A stretch of 64,000 nucleotides of DNA, from NCBI GenBank assembly GCA_021229015.1, contig CM037780.1, positions 64,395,354 to 64,459,353 of the forward strand, given 5' to 3'. This DNA is from Solen grandis. Lineage: Eukaryota > Mollusca > Bivalvia > Adapedonta > Solenidae. A model generated the notes under the pieces. The model worked only from the letters and a program-made list of their open reading frames with translations, searched no databases and was not told the DNA's origin. Below are positions 26,033 through 38,660 of this stretch, one piece after another. The position numbers and the translations under genes are program-made. The number at the start of each line of letters is the position of its first letter. Positions within the stretch are counted from its first letter, which is position 1.

Positions 26033-26238
26033 CTTGACTTGACTGAACTATTTGAGTTTACCGTCGCTTCGACAGTATTTCAGTCATATAGCGACGTCCA
26101 GCTAATTACAGGTGGAAGAAGACCCCGAATGCACGGAGGCATCTGGGTAGAACCACTGACCTACCGCAAGCCAGCTGCAAGGCTTACTCACATGAAAATC
26201 CGAATGACCCTGCCGGGATTCGAACCCACGCGGTGAGG
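26033..26238 (-). mobile_element. SINE family A, 5'-truncated, TSD-flanked
   Basis: On the minus strand a B box (GGTTCGAATCC, plus-strand 26217-26227) is followed by the body and the tail tatgactgaaatactgtcga. The A-box half of the tRNA head is missing. A 12-bp target-site duplication tttaccgtaaga flanks it at 26021-26032 and 26239-26250. This shows a genuine 5'-truncated retroposition. Confidence 0.85.
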
Positions 26239-26250
26239 TTTACCGTAAGA

Positions 26251-27554
26251 ATAAATGTACGTGTAAATAAGGAATCATCCTATTTTGATGTTTCATAAAA
26301 TCAGTGATGCCTTTTCATGAAATGCTTATATTACTGAAAAATGCCAACAGCAATAACTGAGTAGAATCATTAATTCCGTGATTTAACCAAATGACTGAGA
26401 GTCCTGAGCGTTAAGCCTAAACTGGAATTGTAAAGGAGAACGTGGGGCTACAATTTGGAACCATTTTGTTGATTTCCCTCATCAAATGAATCATGTAGCT
26501 GTGAGGGGCGAACTACATAATTGTTGTGTTTTTTTTTTCTCCATATTCGTATTAGATAAACCAAGGACACATTACATGCCTGAGGTGTGTCACTGGCTTA
26601 CGTCATACAATTTCATTCATAGTATTTTCATTGATAATTTTCCCCGTCTACGCAAACAGGTGCGCGTATATCTTGCATTGAATTTGGATATCCGGTATTG
26701 TCATGTTCGCAGTCGGTAACAGTATGTTGCGTTGTAAATAAATAAAATATATATCAAATGTAAAACAATATTGCATTTTATATCAGTGGCAGTCAAAAAA
26801 ATAAACAATTTCACTCCTGTCTTTGCAACTTGTGAAATACAAAAACTGGGTTATAATGATTCTTCTCTCACAACACAATTGCCAATTCTCTATCCATCCC
26901 GTTAATATAGAAACTATCTTTGAATCAGGAAAGTCTGGTAAATCCCCATTAAAATCAACACTGATCGGCCTGCCAATCCGTAACCATGAAACAGCAGTCA
27001 ATCCCATCACTGGTGGCACTTTATTCAAGTATTGGCTAATTGCATTACCTTTTTACATCTGTGTTTGTGAGGTGAGTCTCTATTTCGGAGAAGATGTCGA
27101 GGAATTAATGAAAAAAGGTTTCATGATGATAAACAGAAGAACGATGAATGTAGGGTTATTCGCATGCGTCCATAATTAATGAAAGGTACTTTAAATGCAT
27201 TATGTTGTTAGACTGTGTCATGGTATACATTGCCGTCAAACACCATCATACGTGTAACTATTGAAGTGACCCAGGACTATGGGTTCGATAGTTTCGAGAT
27301 GACCTTGAAAGATCTTTGAAAGATGATAAAGGCGAAGTTTCAGCTGGGACTATCAGAGGAAATACCCGGCTATGTCAGTTTCAAAGAACGTTTAGACAAT
27401 GGGATTTTCCGGATACTATACATTTCTAATGGAATACTCAATAAATACCATTGTTTATTAGATATTTACATATCAGAGTAACATGTTCCCATCTACTCTA
27501 AAGTTTAAACTTTATTTATTTTACATCGATGACGAAACAACTTATAATATTAAT
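26251..27554. other. Stretch without a supportable gene
   Basis: An ORF pair at 26783-27179 lies over a slightly GC-richer patch. Neither frame shows a recognisable domain or splice context. Nothing else is identifiable. Confidence 0.4.
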
Positions 27555-27755
27555 CACTCACGGTGGCTCTGGTGGCGGCGTATGTGATCAATATTGTGGG
27601 AGGAAACCGGAGAACCCGGAGAAAACCCTAGTGTCAGGACCGACGACCACTATACTCTCTCATGTACGTGACCAAGAATCGCACCCGGGGTGCATTGGTG
27701 ATAAGCGAAGCGCGTTACCATTACCAGTAAGTAAGTAAGTATAAGTAAGTAAATC
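27555..27755 (-). mobile_element. tRNA-headed SINE fragment of a different family
   Basis: It contains gtgggaggaaaccggagaac followed by ccggagaaaaccc, a block common to SINE central domains in aquatic animals. A tRNA-like segment with gtgaccaagaatcgcacccg then ggtgcattggtgataagcg ends in a (GTAA)n run. Confidence 0.5.
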
Positions 27756-27874
27756 TAATTAAATCAGAAATAAACGCGTAATTTGAAATAACTTTTTAAT
27801 TTCCTGTGGAGTTTTTTTTTTCAAGGAAAACATGCTTAACAAGTAACTGGTGTTGAACGCAACAAATGAGTCCC

Positions 27875-28085
27875 CTACCGGTAAGGTGTATAATATTTCC
27901 GTTACCATAGCAACCAGAATGTTGGTCCGACAAAAAAAGTGATGTGCAGAATCTCCATACTGCCATCTACTCCTATACCAATTTTCATAATATTATTTTA
28001 AACGTTTTATAAGTTATCGCGGGATCCCGATTTCCGTACAACCGGACGGACAGAAGGACAAGACGGGGGGGGGGGGGGGGACAGC
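27875..28085. repeat. Dispersed repeat ending in ACCGGACGGACAG and a G run
   Basis: The stretch includes gttaccatagcaaccagaat, aaaaaagtgatgtgcagaat and ttataagttatcgcgggatc, then accggacggacagaaggaca and G16 at 28065-28080. I recognise this layout from dispersed repeats of bivalves. Only one copy is in this window. Confidence 0.5.
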
Positions 28086-29083
28086 GGTAGGGGACTATAC
28101 ACTTGAACACCTTTTAAAACCTGTTCTATTCTTTTCCTTAAGAAAAAAAGATCACTGATTATAATTCTAATGAGAATATAAATATATAAAATGAAATTAT
28201 TTCATGTAAAATACAAACGAAAATACTATAACGAACTTTTACGTAGCGTTTTATGCTAAAGAATCCAAGTACCAAGGGCTTTGTCTGCGGTAATCTTTAA
28301 ATTTTTACAATAAAAAGTTTTACTGATGTTTTGGTGATAGCTAAATGATTTCGCTTCTAGGGGAAGATAACAAAGACTATACATCGAATGAAAACCAGTG
28401 ACTCGCCTTATACTGATAGGGCTATAGGAGCTATGATTGCCATCACAAGGGGTAGCTTTCGGGGGGGTCAAATTTAGCATTAATAAATTGTTTAATTTCA
28501 AGTGTCCAGGTGTCACTCTGTTCCATAATCCGTTTATAATGTCTTATAGTGAGCAATATTGTTATACTAATCGTACATTGAATCCCCTTGAATTGGACTG
28601 TCACACGTATTTTTTTTATCTTGTATGTGACCGTGTATTTATGTAGCTAGAGTATTATAAGGATCAATGATTCTGCTTGATTGACCACCTTGTTTCGTCC
28701 ACCCTTTACAAATGAAGTTCATTTTGCAGAAGACCATTAGTGAAACTGGTCAATTTATTGGTTGACAAACAATAACAACGATAACAGCGCCCTTGAAGAG
28801 ATGATTGTTCTTTTCTGTGATGAATCGGAGTGTTAAATGATACGGCGTCTCTTTTTGTAATAAATCACTGGAACTGGCGTTCATTATCAAATAGTAAAAT
28901 CATGAAAGTGAATATACATTTAGAAGACTTATGAACAGACATTTGGACAAAAGGTACAAGCGGTTCCATCTAAATTGGTGACTATATTTATTAAGCGAGT
29001 GAATATTGTGGTAAGTTGTAAATTCTGAGAAAAAATATCTCTCGACAGTAATTTACCCAACTCGTTTTTGTGTTCGCTTAACA
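28086..29083. other. 5' flank of the receptor gene
   Basis: No other gene is seen. An AT-rich TATA-like stretch (ctatatttatta) at 28982-28993 lies about 95 bp upstream of the receptor ATG. It is the only core-promoter candidate noticed and is weak in this AT-rich DNA. Confidence 0.35.
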
Positions 29084-30466
29084 ATGCGGTTGACTAAAAA
29101 TTTGCATTTCCAAAGTGTAATATTACTGGTCACAGTTGCCGCTGTTTTCGGTCAGGTTCCATATTCGCAAGTGGCAGCCAACTATGCGGAATTGTTGTCA
29201 GTTTATGCCAGGTATACCAACTCTACAGATCTTATACCAAAGACAGATATTTCTGATGCAATGCCTATTTCCACGCAATTATCTCTCGTCGCAATCAACG
29301 ATTTTGACGAAGTATCTGGTTTCATTGACTTGGAGATAACTTTGGAATTGAAATGGCTTGATGAAATGATTCAAGTAGTTTACGACTCCGTTGCCGGTTA
29401 TGCTACGGCTTATAATGTGTCCAGCCAACACTCGACGTTACTAGTGTCTTCTACGACAATATGGACCCCAAACATTGTTCTGATCACTGCTTTAGGGAGT
29501 TCTACACAACTTCAAAATAAAGCCTATAAGTGTAGATACAGTATGGTCACGGGTGATGTTGTTTGGAAACCAAAGTTATCCATCCAAAGTACATGTTCTC
29601 CCGATGTTACGTTCTACCCTACGGACAGACAGGACTGTACATTGACGTTCACGCCTTGGGGCTATGATAATTCAGAGATATATTTGACCGTACCAGGGTC
29701 TGAATGGGACATGTCATCCTTCGGAGAGAGCGACGAGTGGGCCGTGGTTGAGACCGGAAGTTCTAGGGGTACCATAGGTGAATCCCAATCAGCCGCCATG
29801 TTCAGAATAGTCATCGAAAGAAAACCTTTATACTTTGCATTCAACATCATATTTCCCGTGTTGATACTGTGCGTCTTGAATGGCTTTGTGTTTTGGCTAC
29901 CCATAGACTCTGGGGAGAGAGTCGGGTTTTCCGTCACATGCTTCCTGACTTTCGTCGTGCTGCTGAACATGATCATGGACATACTGCCACGCTCCTCCTC
30001 CCCGATGTCGTACTTATGCTACTACCTGGTCATGATGATGATGGTTAGCGGTCTAGTTACAGCCGTTGTCATGACTGAGATCCGATTCTACCATAAACCG
30101 GAAAAGGAGAAAATACACAAGTGGCTTCATAATGCAGTTAGTTTCATTAAATGCAAATGTCTCAAGAAGAAAGTATCTCAATCAGACGACGAGGAATCGG
30201 TGACGATCTGCAATACAAACCAAAGCAAAGCTGATAACGTGCCAACGAAAGGAAAACGAATTAAGGTTTTTCCGGCTGTCGCAAAGGACACAAAATCAAA
30301 GTCCAACATGACTGAAAGTAGTGGAAGTGAAACGGAAGAAACTGATGAAGAACTTACTTGGAAAGACGTTGTCAATCTATTTGATAAGTTTTTCTTCTTT
30401 CTTTTCATTTGTGGTGAACTTTTCTTCACCTTCTGTTTTCTCGTGCCCTTGTTTATGAGAGCATAG
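29084..30466 (+). CDS. Nicotinic acetylcholine receptor-like subunit (Cys-loop channel), single exon
   Basis: The 460-residue protein is complete and intronless. ATG at 29084 has A at -3 and opens a signal peptide (1-23). The extracellular domain has N-glycosylation sites N46 and N111, W91, the loop-A-like WTPN (127-130), the GDVVWKP block (157-163), the Cys-loop C171-C185 with exactly 13 residues between, and the loop-B Trp W192. Membrane segments are M1 250-272, M2 279-300, M3 308-332 and M4 434-457. M2 has Glu at -1' (E278), Thr 6', Leu 9', Val 13' and Asp 20', as in cation-selective nicotinic channels. Loop C lacks the adjacent cysteines of alpha subunits, and the loop-A Tyr is absent, so acetylcholine binding cannot be assumed. 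It should act as a subunit of a pentameric plasma-membrane channel, perhaps with other subunits. The M3-M4 loop is acidic and serine-rich (365-420). Lack of introns suggests origin by retroposition. Orphan ligand specificity is possible. Confidence 0.93.
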   Translation: MRLTKNLHFQSVILLVTVAAVFGQVPYSQVAANYAELLSVYARYTNSTDLIPKTDISDAMPISTQLSLVAINDFDEVSGFIDLEITLELKWLDEMIQVVYDSVAGYATAYNVSSQHSTLLVSSTTIWTPNIVLITALGSSTQLQNKAYKCRYSMVTGDVVWKPKLSIQSTCSPDVTFYPTDRQDCTLTFTPWGYDNSEIYLTVPGSEWDMSSFGESDEWAVVETGSSRGTIGESQSAAMFRIVIERKPLYFAFNIIFPVLILCVLNGFVFWLPIDSGERVGFSVTCFLTFVVLLNMIMDILPRSSSPMSYLCYYLVMMMMVSGLVTAVVMTEIRFYHKPEKEKIHKWLHNAVSFIKCKCLKKKVSQSDDEESVTICNTNQSKADNVPTKGKRIKVFPAVAKDTKSKSNMTESSGSETEETDEELTWKDVVNLFDKFFFFLFICGELFFTFCFLVPLFMRA

Positions 30467-30568
30467 GTTAACATTGCATGAGTTTAAACCATCATTTAAA
30501 AGGTGTTACTTTATCGGTATTTGGTTGCATTGAAATTATTTATGTTTGTGAGGGTTTTTGATTAACAA

Positions 30569-30599
30569 AATAAAATGTTAGGGTCCGTGAGCCAATAAA
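30569..30599 (+). terminator. Polyadenylation signals of the receptor gene
   Basis: Two AATAAA hexamers lie at 30569-30574 and 30594-30599, about 100-130 bp after the stop codon. They suggest a short 3' UTR. Confidence 0.55.
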
Positions 30600-31547
30600 T
30601 GAAATCTCGGATCTTCACAGATAAAAATGAAAATCAAATTTAATCAGACTGTTCATTTTTACGAGATTTTGACTGCTGAATTGTGTATTTATCATTTCAT
30701 GCAAGAATTTTGATCTATCCAAAATACGCATTTTGAATTTAAGGAGTATCGCTTGTTCACGTATATTTTTGTAAATAAGATACATTTAAAAAGCTTAAAT
30801 GAATGCAAAACAAAAGGACATGTTCATGGTAGATGGAATTGTATGCTTTTTTACCTACAGTGTGTAACATTTATGCGTTGTTTCTTTTTTCTTCCTTTTA
30901 TTCCAAGAATTACTTCTGACAATAACGGTTATGATTAAACTGTTTTAAGGAACATATGTTTACCAGCATGAGAAATGTAATATATATATATTAATATTAA
31001 AATGGTGTGTAATTTGATATAAGATCTATTTTTGCTTACAGTATATTATTTTTATTTCATACTCTGCTACTTAGGTTCATTTTTTTTCTGAATTCTATGC
31101 TCGAAAAGGAACTTGATTGTTGTAACGCTAGGAGCATAAGAAACAAGCGTAAACGAATCTGAGTCAGATTTTCAGAACCAATTGAAATCTTACTTACTAT
31201 CTTACATCTCTCATTACAGAAAAGTATTTAATCGTTATTTTCATAGTCTAAATAAATGAGTGATTACTGCAATAGATATTGTTCATTTTATTTATCTCTC
31301 ATTACAATGACTTCTATATCGTAAGTAATATTAATAGCAGAGTCTTTGCTGTCTAAATCTATGTTATTACACACTGATATGACAATGTGTTCATCTATTT
31401 CTTTTTTCTGATCTATATAGCACTTCAGACAGACAGACAGTTTATTTCTGGTAAAGTAAATAAAACGTTAATAAATTATTAGGATCACAATATATCACAG
31501 TGTGTGATGTTTTATACGGTGATAGAATGTTTCTCCATTTGATCCTA

Positions 31548-31590
<43 letters not shown>

Positions 31591-32200
31591 TCAGGCAGAA
31601 TATTGACCCGATCACAGGATTGTCGTGGTTTAATCACCTGGTCAAAAAGTCACAAACACACTTTATCTAGAAAGTTTTTATCAATAATAAGAAAATGTAG
31701 TCTTTAATACGACCTTTTCTGAATAACTCACGCCTGGTAATTGTAAATGATATCCTTAAACTTTTTTTTTTCACTCATATCCTACACGAACTAGAAACCA
31801 GGTAAATTATATAACACATTCAGTGTATATTTAAACAGCATGTTTTTTTTATTATTTTATTTTACGAGGTGTCGACACCAGACAAAAGACACACATGTAC
31901 AGATATTGGTATTGATTTGTGTGAATGTTTCATCATCTTACAAATAAAGTTTGTAAAACATAGGCAAGATGTACACTAATAACTTAATTTGAGTTATGGT
32001 ACCTGCATTCTCACATCTTAATCATCTTGGGTTTAAACTTTTCGAGAAAAAAAAAGACCCAATGTATGCAAAAAAAGAAAGAAAACAAAAAAAGCAATAT
32101 ACCATGAGTAAGCAATGAGCAAAATTTCAATATACATGTATGTTGATTCTATGATAACACAACAATGGCATTTCCCCACAAATTGGAGGTAGGGGAAAGG
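30600..32200. other. 3' flank, AT-rich, without genes
   Basis: It contains the AATC tetranucleotide array. No exon or known repeat is seen otherwise. Confidence 0.5.
31548..31588. repeat. (AATC)10 microsatellite
   Basis: Tandem AATC/ATCA tetranucleotide read directly. Confidence 0.95.
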
Positions 32201-32204
32201 GATG

Positions 32205-32500
32205 TCATGTGATCTTCTGATCTCCCGATTTCAAGATAACTTGCGAATTTTCTGTAGTCCGTGCATCAATTATCAACACTGAGAGACCATCTGCCTCTTT
32301 ACAGTTCCAATAAAACACGGCGGAAATCGTTCCTCTTGTCAATACTTTATTCATTAAGTCCCCAAAGTCTGTGCGCCGTGCCGTGTCATGGGCCATTAAG
32401 CCGGGCACCAAGAAAATGATAATTGACAGTCCTGTTTGATAAACCGAGTTGTAGCCGTGGTGTTGGGCCGTGGCGAAAGTGTGAAACACATTCAATTAGC
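32205..32500. other. GC-richer non-coding island 1 (candidate regulatory element)
   Basis: It is compositionally distinct from the AT-rich flanks, and the 96-codon reverse frame has no recognisable domain. It contains TGATAATTGACAG at 32417-32429, resembling a PBX/MEIS-type composite site, plus several CpG. Regulatory role is inference. Confidence 0.3.
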
Positions 32501-33061
32501 ATGTTCCTGGTAATAGTTGGAATATGTTTTATTGGTGGCAGAATGCACGCTGATACAAGCAGCGGGATGGAGTGGCGATGCAGAGAGACGGGAGCCTTGT
32601 GTTACCACTAGGAGTAATGGTTATAATTGATGAACTTGTCCTTGTTGCTGAAACTGAATCAGCTTCTGCTTCTGTGAGGTTCTCAAGGACCAAGATGGAA
32701 TGGAATAAATGGCGCCATAGACTTGAATGAACTAACATAATGTTTAATGCGAGATTGTCAATGGATAACTTTTTTTTCAGATTGACCTTGCTTCTTTGTT
32801 TGACACACTTAAAGTTTTGAAAAATAAAGAAATAAAGGAAAATCTTCATTAAATGTAAGTCTTAAAACTGGCCGTTTAAAATAGATTTGTTTTTCACATG
32901 TGGCAGCTTATACAGCTTGGTTCCTTAGAACAGACTTACTTCAATTAATATCTATCAATACTCATGAACATCCAAACAATTTCAATCTTAAATCACCTGC
33001 TTGTTGTCCTGGGTATATTGACATCTGGACACTGATTATACTTTGTCGATAGAGATTTGTT

Positions 33062-33210
33062 GTTGAATTCGTAGTGGAAATAAGCGACATTCAGAGTTCT
33101 CAGGGGTGAACTTTATAGAACCATCACTACCGCACGCAAACCGGAAGTCTTCCTAACATGCAAAATCCGAGTAACCGGTCTGGGACTTGAACCCCCCACG
33201 GTTAGATGAT
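33062..33210 (-). mobile_element. SINE fragment, family A, strongly diverged
   Basis: It contains agaaccatcactaccgcacg, then caaaccggaagtcttcctaa, then a decayed B box gggacttgaacccccc. It is colinear with the 47103 copy. Confidence 0.55.
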
Positions 33211-33817
33211 AAACTTATACGTTTACATCAAGATTAATTCCCGAAAATAACTCAAAAGTATAACATAAAAGTTCAACCAAAATTATACAAAATGCATATC
33301 TGTATGTGGCCTTTTCTTTTACTTTAAATTTGAGAACATGTATTTTATCATATTCCCTAACTGATTAGAAGGATATTTTGAATTTATAACAAAGTATAAG
33401 ATTGAATTCGACATATCTGATGACGTTATGTTAATATACAAGATAAGTCTCCGCATTTGCAAACCATACTTGATCCAATTAGGCAAGCGTTAGTGTGATA
33501 CTTAAATGTAAATCCAATAGTTTATTACGAGAAGTATCTGTGATTAAACTGCTATAAATAAACGTGCTGTGCTGAAAATCAATTTGAACTGACGGTTAGA
33601 ATTTAAGCAATTCTGAGTTTTGATTTGGTTCTTGTAATCTGACTTAACAACGGTAAGTGTAAATACAGAGGAGGTATACTTTAGTCTTTTCGATTTTTTT
33701 CTAATTCAGTAGAGCCGTTTAGCATTTCATAATTTTTAAATTGGGAATGCTGGATGACTCATTAATTGCCGTAGTATTCGGTCATTGTAAATAACATACA
33801 ATGGCATTATTTTGTTT

Positions 33818-34106
33818 GTTTGTTGGGTTTAACGTCCCACCGACAGTATTTCAGTCATTTGGAGATTTTGTCTACATGAGACAGGTGTAGTGCAGCCACA
33901 TTGCAGTATCACGCCGTAGACATATGTAGCATGATACCACACCCAGTCACATTATTCTGACACCGGGCCAACAAGTCCTGGAACTACCATTATATGCTGA
34001 CCGTCGAACAAGGGAGCTATACCAGTATAATTGTATGAATTTGGTATGTATCGGACCCACGACCTCCCGAGGCGGACGCTCTAACCACTCAGTCATAAGG
34101 GACGGT
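33818..34106 (-). mobile_element. SINE family B, full length, TSD-flanked
   Basis: On the minus strand the tRNA-like head has an A box (TGACTGAGTGG, plus-strand 34085-34095) and a diverged B box (GGGTCCGATAC). The body contains catataatggtagttccagg. The 3' domain is tgactgaaatactgtcggtg and ggacgttaaacccaaca. The 12-bp duplication attattttgttt occurs at 33806-33817 and 34107-34118. This is the reference copy for the family B fragments elsewhere in the window. Confidence 0.92.
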
Positions 34107-34118
34107 ATTATTTTGTTT

Positions 34119-34865
34119 ACAAATATAGCCAACATCATATAGCTAACATGTGATATTTGTTGAAAACAACGTATAAAGGGTGTTAGCATAATTTTAGAAT
34201 AAACATGACTATTGTTAGTATCTCTCATTAAGAAGACAAAGAAAATGAATTTGGCATTGTTCTTCGTGACATTCGTATTGTTACATGTAAGAAATGAGAC
34301 AAATTTATGTATTGTTGTCCAGTGACAAAAATAGTGTTTCATTTATCTTTGTCTTCATATTTTGCACAAACAAGCGACAACAAAAATACTATTCGTTTCT
34401 TATAATGTTTATTGTGAGCCTTGTGTGCATGTTTTGTCTCCGAGATCTTGTAATATCCAGCTTTTTCAACAACTAAATCATGAGAGGATAACCTGGATCT
34501 TTCCAGTGATATTCTTATACTTAGAAGAAATAACATTACTCAAGTATGTTCCCATTGAATAATAGTCGTCTTGAATGATCTCTATTACTATACCAGTTCT
34601 GTTTGTAATTGTCAATTATTCGTTGTTTAATTGCCATAAAACTTACGTTAGGGTGGCTTTGATTTTTTTGTCATAACTTTCGGTATAGTCCATCATGATT
34701 CGTCGATTTTTAACCCCTAATATTTTCTACAGAAATTAACAATGTACATGTTCCACGTCGTTGCTTGGATAATTACCCCATACTTCTGTCCCGTAATTTC
34801 AAATTGTATAACTAAACTATTAACTAATTTATATAAAATTAATGCCGGATTAAATTATGATGATA

Positions 34866-34900
<35 letters not shown>

Positions 34901-35649
34901 AATTGTGGTCATGATGTAATGATGGTGATGATTATGGTACTGGTTCTGATGCTAGTTTATAATTATAAAACCAACATAGATATAACGATGATAATATTAG
35001 TTATTTAATGAAAAACGTAAATTGATAATAAACATGTACTTATACATAATTAAAACGTATGTGTATAATTATATAAATTCGAAGAAATTCAAATGCCCCA
35101 AGGAGGGTAGAAATGGTAAATGTAAGAGATCCCGCTGTTATAGCTTCATGCTGGGATGTATATAACATCTCACCACATATGTTCACCACACAAAACTACC
35201 GACAGTACGCTCTCTATACGTACATGAGAGCAATATGCTATTAATAATTCAGTGACAATGGTTCTCACTCTACAATAACGGATTTCAGGCACTTTAAGTG
35301 AAGTGAAGAAATCAATGATAATTTGTAAAACGTAAGACCATAAACTCTTTTTCTTTGTTTCTGATGCGAAACTTATGTGTTTCATTTCCTCTAACAATGT
35401 AATTTAGTATAATACAGATTTATGTGCTATAACATCATAACATAGTCAGTGTGGTATAATATGTTATAATGTAACTCAATATGATATAAAACAATGTTAA
35501 TATAATTAACAAACAACACATTATAATACAATATCATATCAATACAATGTAATTGACACCTCAAATATCTTTTTCATGTAGAGAAAAATTCTAATTGACA
35601 TGTTTTATCTTGCAATATTAAACTTGTTATAAGCATATTGAAGGTTCTG
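34119..35649. other. AT-rich stretch without genes
   Basis: It contains a (GAT)n microsatellite. Nothing else is supportable. Confidence 0.5.
34858..34900. repeat. (GAT)n microsatellite
   Basis: About fourteen GAT/TGA units with one early interruption. Its translation as a run of Asp is an artefact. Confidence 0.93.
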
Positions 35650-35712
35650 TTTGTTTGTAGGGTTTAATGTCCCATCGACAGTATTTTAGTCATTTGGAGA
35701 CGATGTTTACTT
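35650..35712 (-). mobile_element. SINE family B, 3'-end fragment
   Basis: tagggtttaatgtcccatcg and acagtattttagtcatttgg match the tail of the 33818 copy, with GTTT tail repeats on the left. The match stops abruptly at 35712. Confidence 0.75.
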
Positions 35713-36540
35713 CTACCGACACAGCAATGCGCTCAGCAAGGACAGGTTCCCCTATTCAACCCCCCCGCCCATACTCTCTCTAAAATCATTGCTGGCCACC
35801 ACGGTGTGTTACGTAAAAGGTTTTCTTAGTAGATCCGTCTTATTCCAAGACATTAATCTTATAATGGCTTGATTTACAATCAGTTTTGTTTGCCCTCCTC
35901 ACCAATAAGAGCAAAGTTTCCGAGTACATGTCGTCAATGGTTAAGAAAGTTTAGCTCTTTTGAGGCCGTTGTGGGACGCTTCACATATTGTTACTTTTAT
36001 TTGAAATATAAGATTTTGTATATAAGTGCCTTAGGTCCAGGTAAGGTAATTAAAAATTATAACTTTTTTTTCTTTATCTTAACATTTCCAGGCATAAAAG
36101 ATTAAAACATATAATTCAATGGCACACGAATATAGTATGAATAAAAAATACTAAATCTTCCTTTCGTGTAAAAGATATAATATTCCGTGAAGTTACAACC
36201 TTAAATCTGTACTTAATCTGTGCTCATTAAACATCATCTGCACTAGAAAAATAAATTAATCCTATCAAACAAAGCATTCACGCGACGCCAGGGAGAAACT
36301 GGGAGCAATTAATTAAGGTTAAACACATGTGTCAGAAAATTGGACACGCGATCTCGATTTATTATGATCAGTGTGATCTACTGTTCGCTCGTAGAGAAGG
36401 CGGGGTTCCATATGCTATTCATATCATGATTCTGTCGAGATGATCTTCTAAGACAAACAACCATAGTTAAAACTGTTACTAAAATGAATGATTCAATGGT
36501 TGAAACAATGGATTTAATTTATTTCCTTTCAGAAATATTT

Positions 36541-36840
36541 TCAGTTAGCCTTTGTCATATATGGGGAACATGGATATCTCCCCATCCGTTAACAAGCTAA
36601 ATGAAATAAAAAGATCGCTAATATCAACTAATAGATACTTAAATTCCCCAAAAGCTTTAAAGTAGAGAGTGCTCCGCTGTTGTCGTATTCGTTGAAATCC
36701 CAGATCGGCGATAATGCGGCGTGCCTTCTGCGTTGAACAATACGCCGTCTTGGCACGCATTTGGAGAAATTCAATACTAACTTTCGAAGTCGAGGAGCTC
36801 TGCATTAAATTGTCTCCCAGATGATTAAAGCCCATCCAGT
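36541..36840. other. GC-richer non-coding island 2 (candidate regulatory element)
   Basis: It has balanced composition with CpG sites, such as cagatcggcgataatgcggc, inside AT-rich DNA. The reverse-strand 96-codon frame lacks a recognisable domain. It is not a known repeat in this window. Confidence 0.25.
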
Positions 36841-38660
36841 AAAGTTAATTGGAAACTCCCCCCCTCCAGTTTATCCGATGCTTTGAAATCGATTACGCAT
36901 ATATTAGTACACTGTAAAACACTAAATTGCGGATTTAAACGTAGTAATTTAAAAAAAAGAAGAGGAGAATTCTGGATGACAAACAATTTAAATGAAATAA
37001 ACGTGTATATAGAGATTTCCAATATAAAGAAAGGGACATAAGGGACGACATGAAAACTCTGAATACGACGAATTTGACAATGCCACTTTCTTTGATCTTC
37101 AGAAAGATTAAAAAGTACGTGTTTCAAAAATAATAATTCTTAATATTCATTCAGGGAGTAAATCTCTAACTCATGTGTTTGCTCATGTAATACTTTAAAC
37201 TCATTTTATTTTTGTTGACATTTATTTTCGTGGAATCTGTGATGAAATCAATTTTGTTGGTACATATATTCATTAAATCATGTTCTACAAATAATAAACT
37301 GAAATAAACAGTTTTCGTGGGGATAAATATTCGTTGACAAGTCATCCACGAAATCACCGAAAATTAGTCCTCCACAAAAATAAATGATTCTATAGTATTT
37401 CATTTCAGAGTCTACCACAGTCTACACGTGTACGATAGAAATATTTTATACACTATAAGAGATCAGTAAATTAATAATCATTCATTCATAAAATTGAAGA
37501 TTGTTCATGAGGTAAAGGGTAAAACTTGAAACCAACAAATCTTTTCCTGGTCACATATTTTACCAATCAAAATTTACGCCGGCCATAATTGTGACGCAAA
37601 ATCATACTGTAATATTTGTCTACAAGGACTGGATAAAAAAAATAAGGGAGATGCCATGCGACCGTTCCGCGAAATATCATTCTATTCTATATCAAATAAG
37701 TCAGCTCTCAACCAACAGCATCTGTAGCAGCGGTAGTTTCTGTTTTTCTCTCTCAAAAGCAAACAATTAACACGGGGTATGGTGTAATCGCGGGACCTAA
37801 AACCAAAACTCCAATAAACAAACAAATTCTAAAATAAAAAGCTAATTTAGTGCAGAGAAACCCAGTGAATTAATGATCTTTAGTACATTAATGACTTTTT
37901 CATTGCTAAGACCGGCTTGCGGTACAGTAAATTAATCATTGCATCGACGCTGTTTTCACCGGATCTTGCTGGATACACCGCTGCTGCCGGGGATTCTCTC
38001 ATCACAACTGCAACATAGTTGCAGGCTTGTTATGTTTGGATTTAACAAGTTTTTGGTGCAAAAAAAAATGTATTTTATTGTGGATAATGAACTGGCGCAA
38101 TGAAACAAATGACGAGCAGACTGAAAGATGACTATAGCTTATTGTTACAATTTTATGAGGCATAGCATTGGTAGTGTTACTCAACCGTAAATAGAACGAA
38201 CAGACAAAAATATCCTCAGTCAACGTAACAGGAAGACGCTTCAATTCTGAAATATTCAAACACCTTTCAAATCACTTAGATATAGATGACGAAGTTTAAA
38301 CCAGGTTTCAAAAAATGAAACTAAATGTGAATATGATGTTCAGATAGATGCTTTACTTGACGTAATTACCGATATATATGAATGTATTTGTCCTCATGAA
38401 ATATGTCCAATAGTCTTTCTATGACCACAATGTCTTTGAAGCCAATTCCCCTACCCCTCCTCCCATCCATGCCTGTCGTTCTTAATTACGTCTCCAAGTG
38501 AACCCCCACGGTTTCTATTCAGTATTCATTATTCTGCTCTTCCTCAAAATATTTCGGAAACGATCTAGACTTACAAATATGTTTAGTTTATGCCAGGGCT
38601 CAAAAGCAATATATTTCCCTAGAAGGACTTTCAATATCTATTTCTGCTAGAGATATTTCA
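36841..38660. other. AT-rich stretch without genes
   Basis: No exon, RNA or recognisable repeat. Confidence 0.45.

Noticed and set aside
29662..30474. Reverse-strand ORFs inside the receptor gene
   Set aside because: They are shadows of the plus-strand coding frame.
34742..35008. Asp-rich 88-codon ORF
   Set aside because: The acidic run is a GAT microsatellite; flanks lack any domain.
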